From positions 1-12,423 of the forward strand of contig JBBQGB010000082.1 in NCBI GenBank assembly GCA_038322575.1: a stretch of DNA of 12,423 nt, written 5' to 3'. A program made the position numbers and the translations under genes. The notes below the pieces were generated by a model that did not search any database, had not been told where the DNA came from, and was given only the letters and a program-made list of their open reading frames with translations. This document shows positions 11,964 through 12,423 of the stretch, piece by piece (the first letter of the stretch is position 1; every line of letters starts with the position of its first letter). This DNA comes from JACMOY01 sp038322575. GTDB taxonomy: Bacteria; Actinomycetota; Actinomycetes; Actinomycetales; Angustibacteraceae.

Positions 11964-12423
11964 AACTCTACCTGAAGCACCATCGGCGCTACGGGCGCGG
12001 GTCGCCCGGCTCGGCGCCGAGCTGGGCACCCTGGACGCCGGGCGCCTGAACGACGGCGACCTGGTCGCGCTGCTGGGTGAGCTGGAGACGTTGAAGTGTC
12101 GGGTCGAGGGGGCGCAGGTCGTGGCTGCGGCGGCGTTGGACTCCTCGCAGCGGGCGGCCCAGGCCGCGGCGGGTGTGCCGGCTGCCCGGTGGGGGCTGGG
12201 CGTGGGGTTGCAGGTGGCGTTGGCGCGTCGGGAGTCCCACCACCGGGGTGAGCGGCACCTGGGTCTGGCGCGGGTGCTGACCCGTGAGCTGCCGTGCACC
12301 CTGAGGGCGCTGCGGGCGGGGTTGGTCAGTGAGTGGCGGGCGACCGTGGTGGCCCGTGAGACGGCGTGCTTGTCGCGGGAGCACCGCGCGGTGGTCGACC
12401 GTGAGCTCGGCTCCCAGCCGGAG
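11956..12423 (+). CDS. DUF222 (13E12-repeat type) protein, probable HNH endonuclease (5' part)
   Basis: The first 156 residues of a protein cut by the window end. The sequence matches the DUF222 domain: LDAGRLNDGDLVALLGELETLKCRVEGAQVVAAAAL (about 26-61), a GLGVGLQVALARRESHHRGERHLGLARVLTRELPCTLRALRAGLVSEWRATVV region split over 76-128, and LSREHRAVVDRELG. Complete members are about 400-550 residues and usually carry a C-terminal HNH nuclease motif, which would lie beyond the window, so nuclease activity is inferred. Such genes are multicopy in many actinobacteria and suspected to be mobile or repeat-like. GTG 11956 is chosen because TAGAAT lies seven bases upstream. More TTG and GTG codons appear here than in the neighbours, perhaps a sign of transfer. 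Confidence 0.88.
   Translation, partial: MYETLPEAPSALRARVARLGAELGTLDAGRLNDGDLVALLGELETLKCRVEGAQVVAAAALDSSQRAAQAAAGVPAARWGLGVGLQVALARRESHHRGERHLGLARVLTRELPCTLRALRAGLVSEWRATVVARETACLSREHRAVVDRELGSQPE

Noticed and set aside
11158..12423. TetR plus DUF222 as a mobile or defence island
   Set aside because: No integrase, transposase, direct-repeat boundary or tRNA is visible, and DUF222 genes are common chromosomal genes in actinobacteria.

Overview
The window is about 12.4 kb of very GC-rich DNA (G or C at nearly every third codon position, many GTG starts) with a gene set typical of Actinomycetota: two GT-C membrane glycosyltransferases of the DUF2029 and MptA/MptB types, a PPOX-fold flavin/F420 protein, a DUF222 (13E12-type) protein and many leaderless promoters. 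I cannot place it at genus level; a Nocardioidaceae-, Kineosporiaceae- or Intrasporangiaceae-like actinobacterium would fit. I see no tRNA, rRNA, CRISPR array, insertion sequence or phage gene. Fourteen protein genes fill almost all of the sequence, two of them cut by the window ends, and no gap exceeds about 170 bases.

Layout. (1) 1-1287, plus strand: the 3' part of larC (nickel-pincer cofactor synthesis) followed six bases later by a TMEM165/GDT1 (UPF0016) cation exporter. (2) 1355-4716: a GT87-type mannosyltransferase-like membrane protein (minus) and a large exported alkaline-phosphatase-fold/multi-TM protein (plus), divergently transcribed from starts only 38 bases apart. (3) 4717-4806: a convergent gap filled by a near-perfect 28-bp-arm hairpin. 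(4) 4807-7700, minus strand: a GT2 glycosyltransferase and an MptA/B-like GT-C enzyme joined by an ATGA overlap, then a small XRE regulator and a four-TM membrane protein, also joined by ATGA. (5) 7869-9592: a complete stand-alone arginine deiminase (plus) whose 3' end overlaps that of a small secreted protein (minus). (6) 9668-11886: a PPOX-fold protein and an atypical SDR (minus) divergent from a TetR regulator, with two matching operator palindromes between the SDR and the regulator. (7) 11956 to the end: the 5' part of a DUF222/HNH-type gene whose start codon lies inside an SOS-box-like sequence.

How it works together. GT2 plus GT-C looks like a polyprenyl-phosphate-sugar synthase paired with the membrane transferase that uses its product; with the GT87 protein this suggests cell-envelope glycan assembly. 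The XRE/membrane pair looks self-regulated through an operator between its -35 and -10 boxes. The TetR/SDR pair looks like a ligand-controlled oxidoreductase unit.

Most notable non-coding signals: a recurring arrangement in which a -10 hexamer lies 6 or 7 bases before the start codon at eight genes; an 82-bp dispersed intergenic repeat at 1311-1392 and 7745-7826; the hairpin at 4725-4792; and the SOS-like box at 11948-11963. I did not find a clear multi-gene defence or mobile system. All alignments and counts were made by eye.
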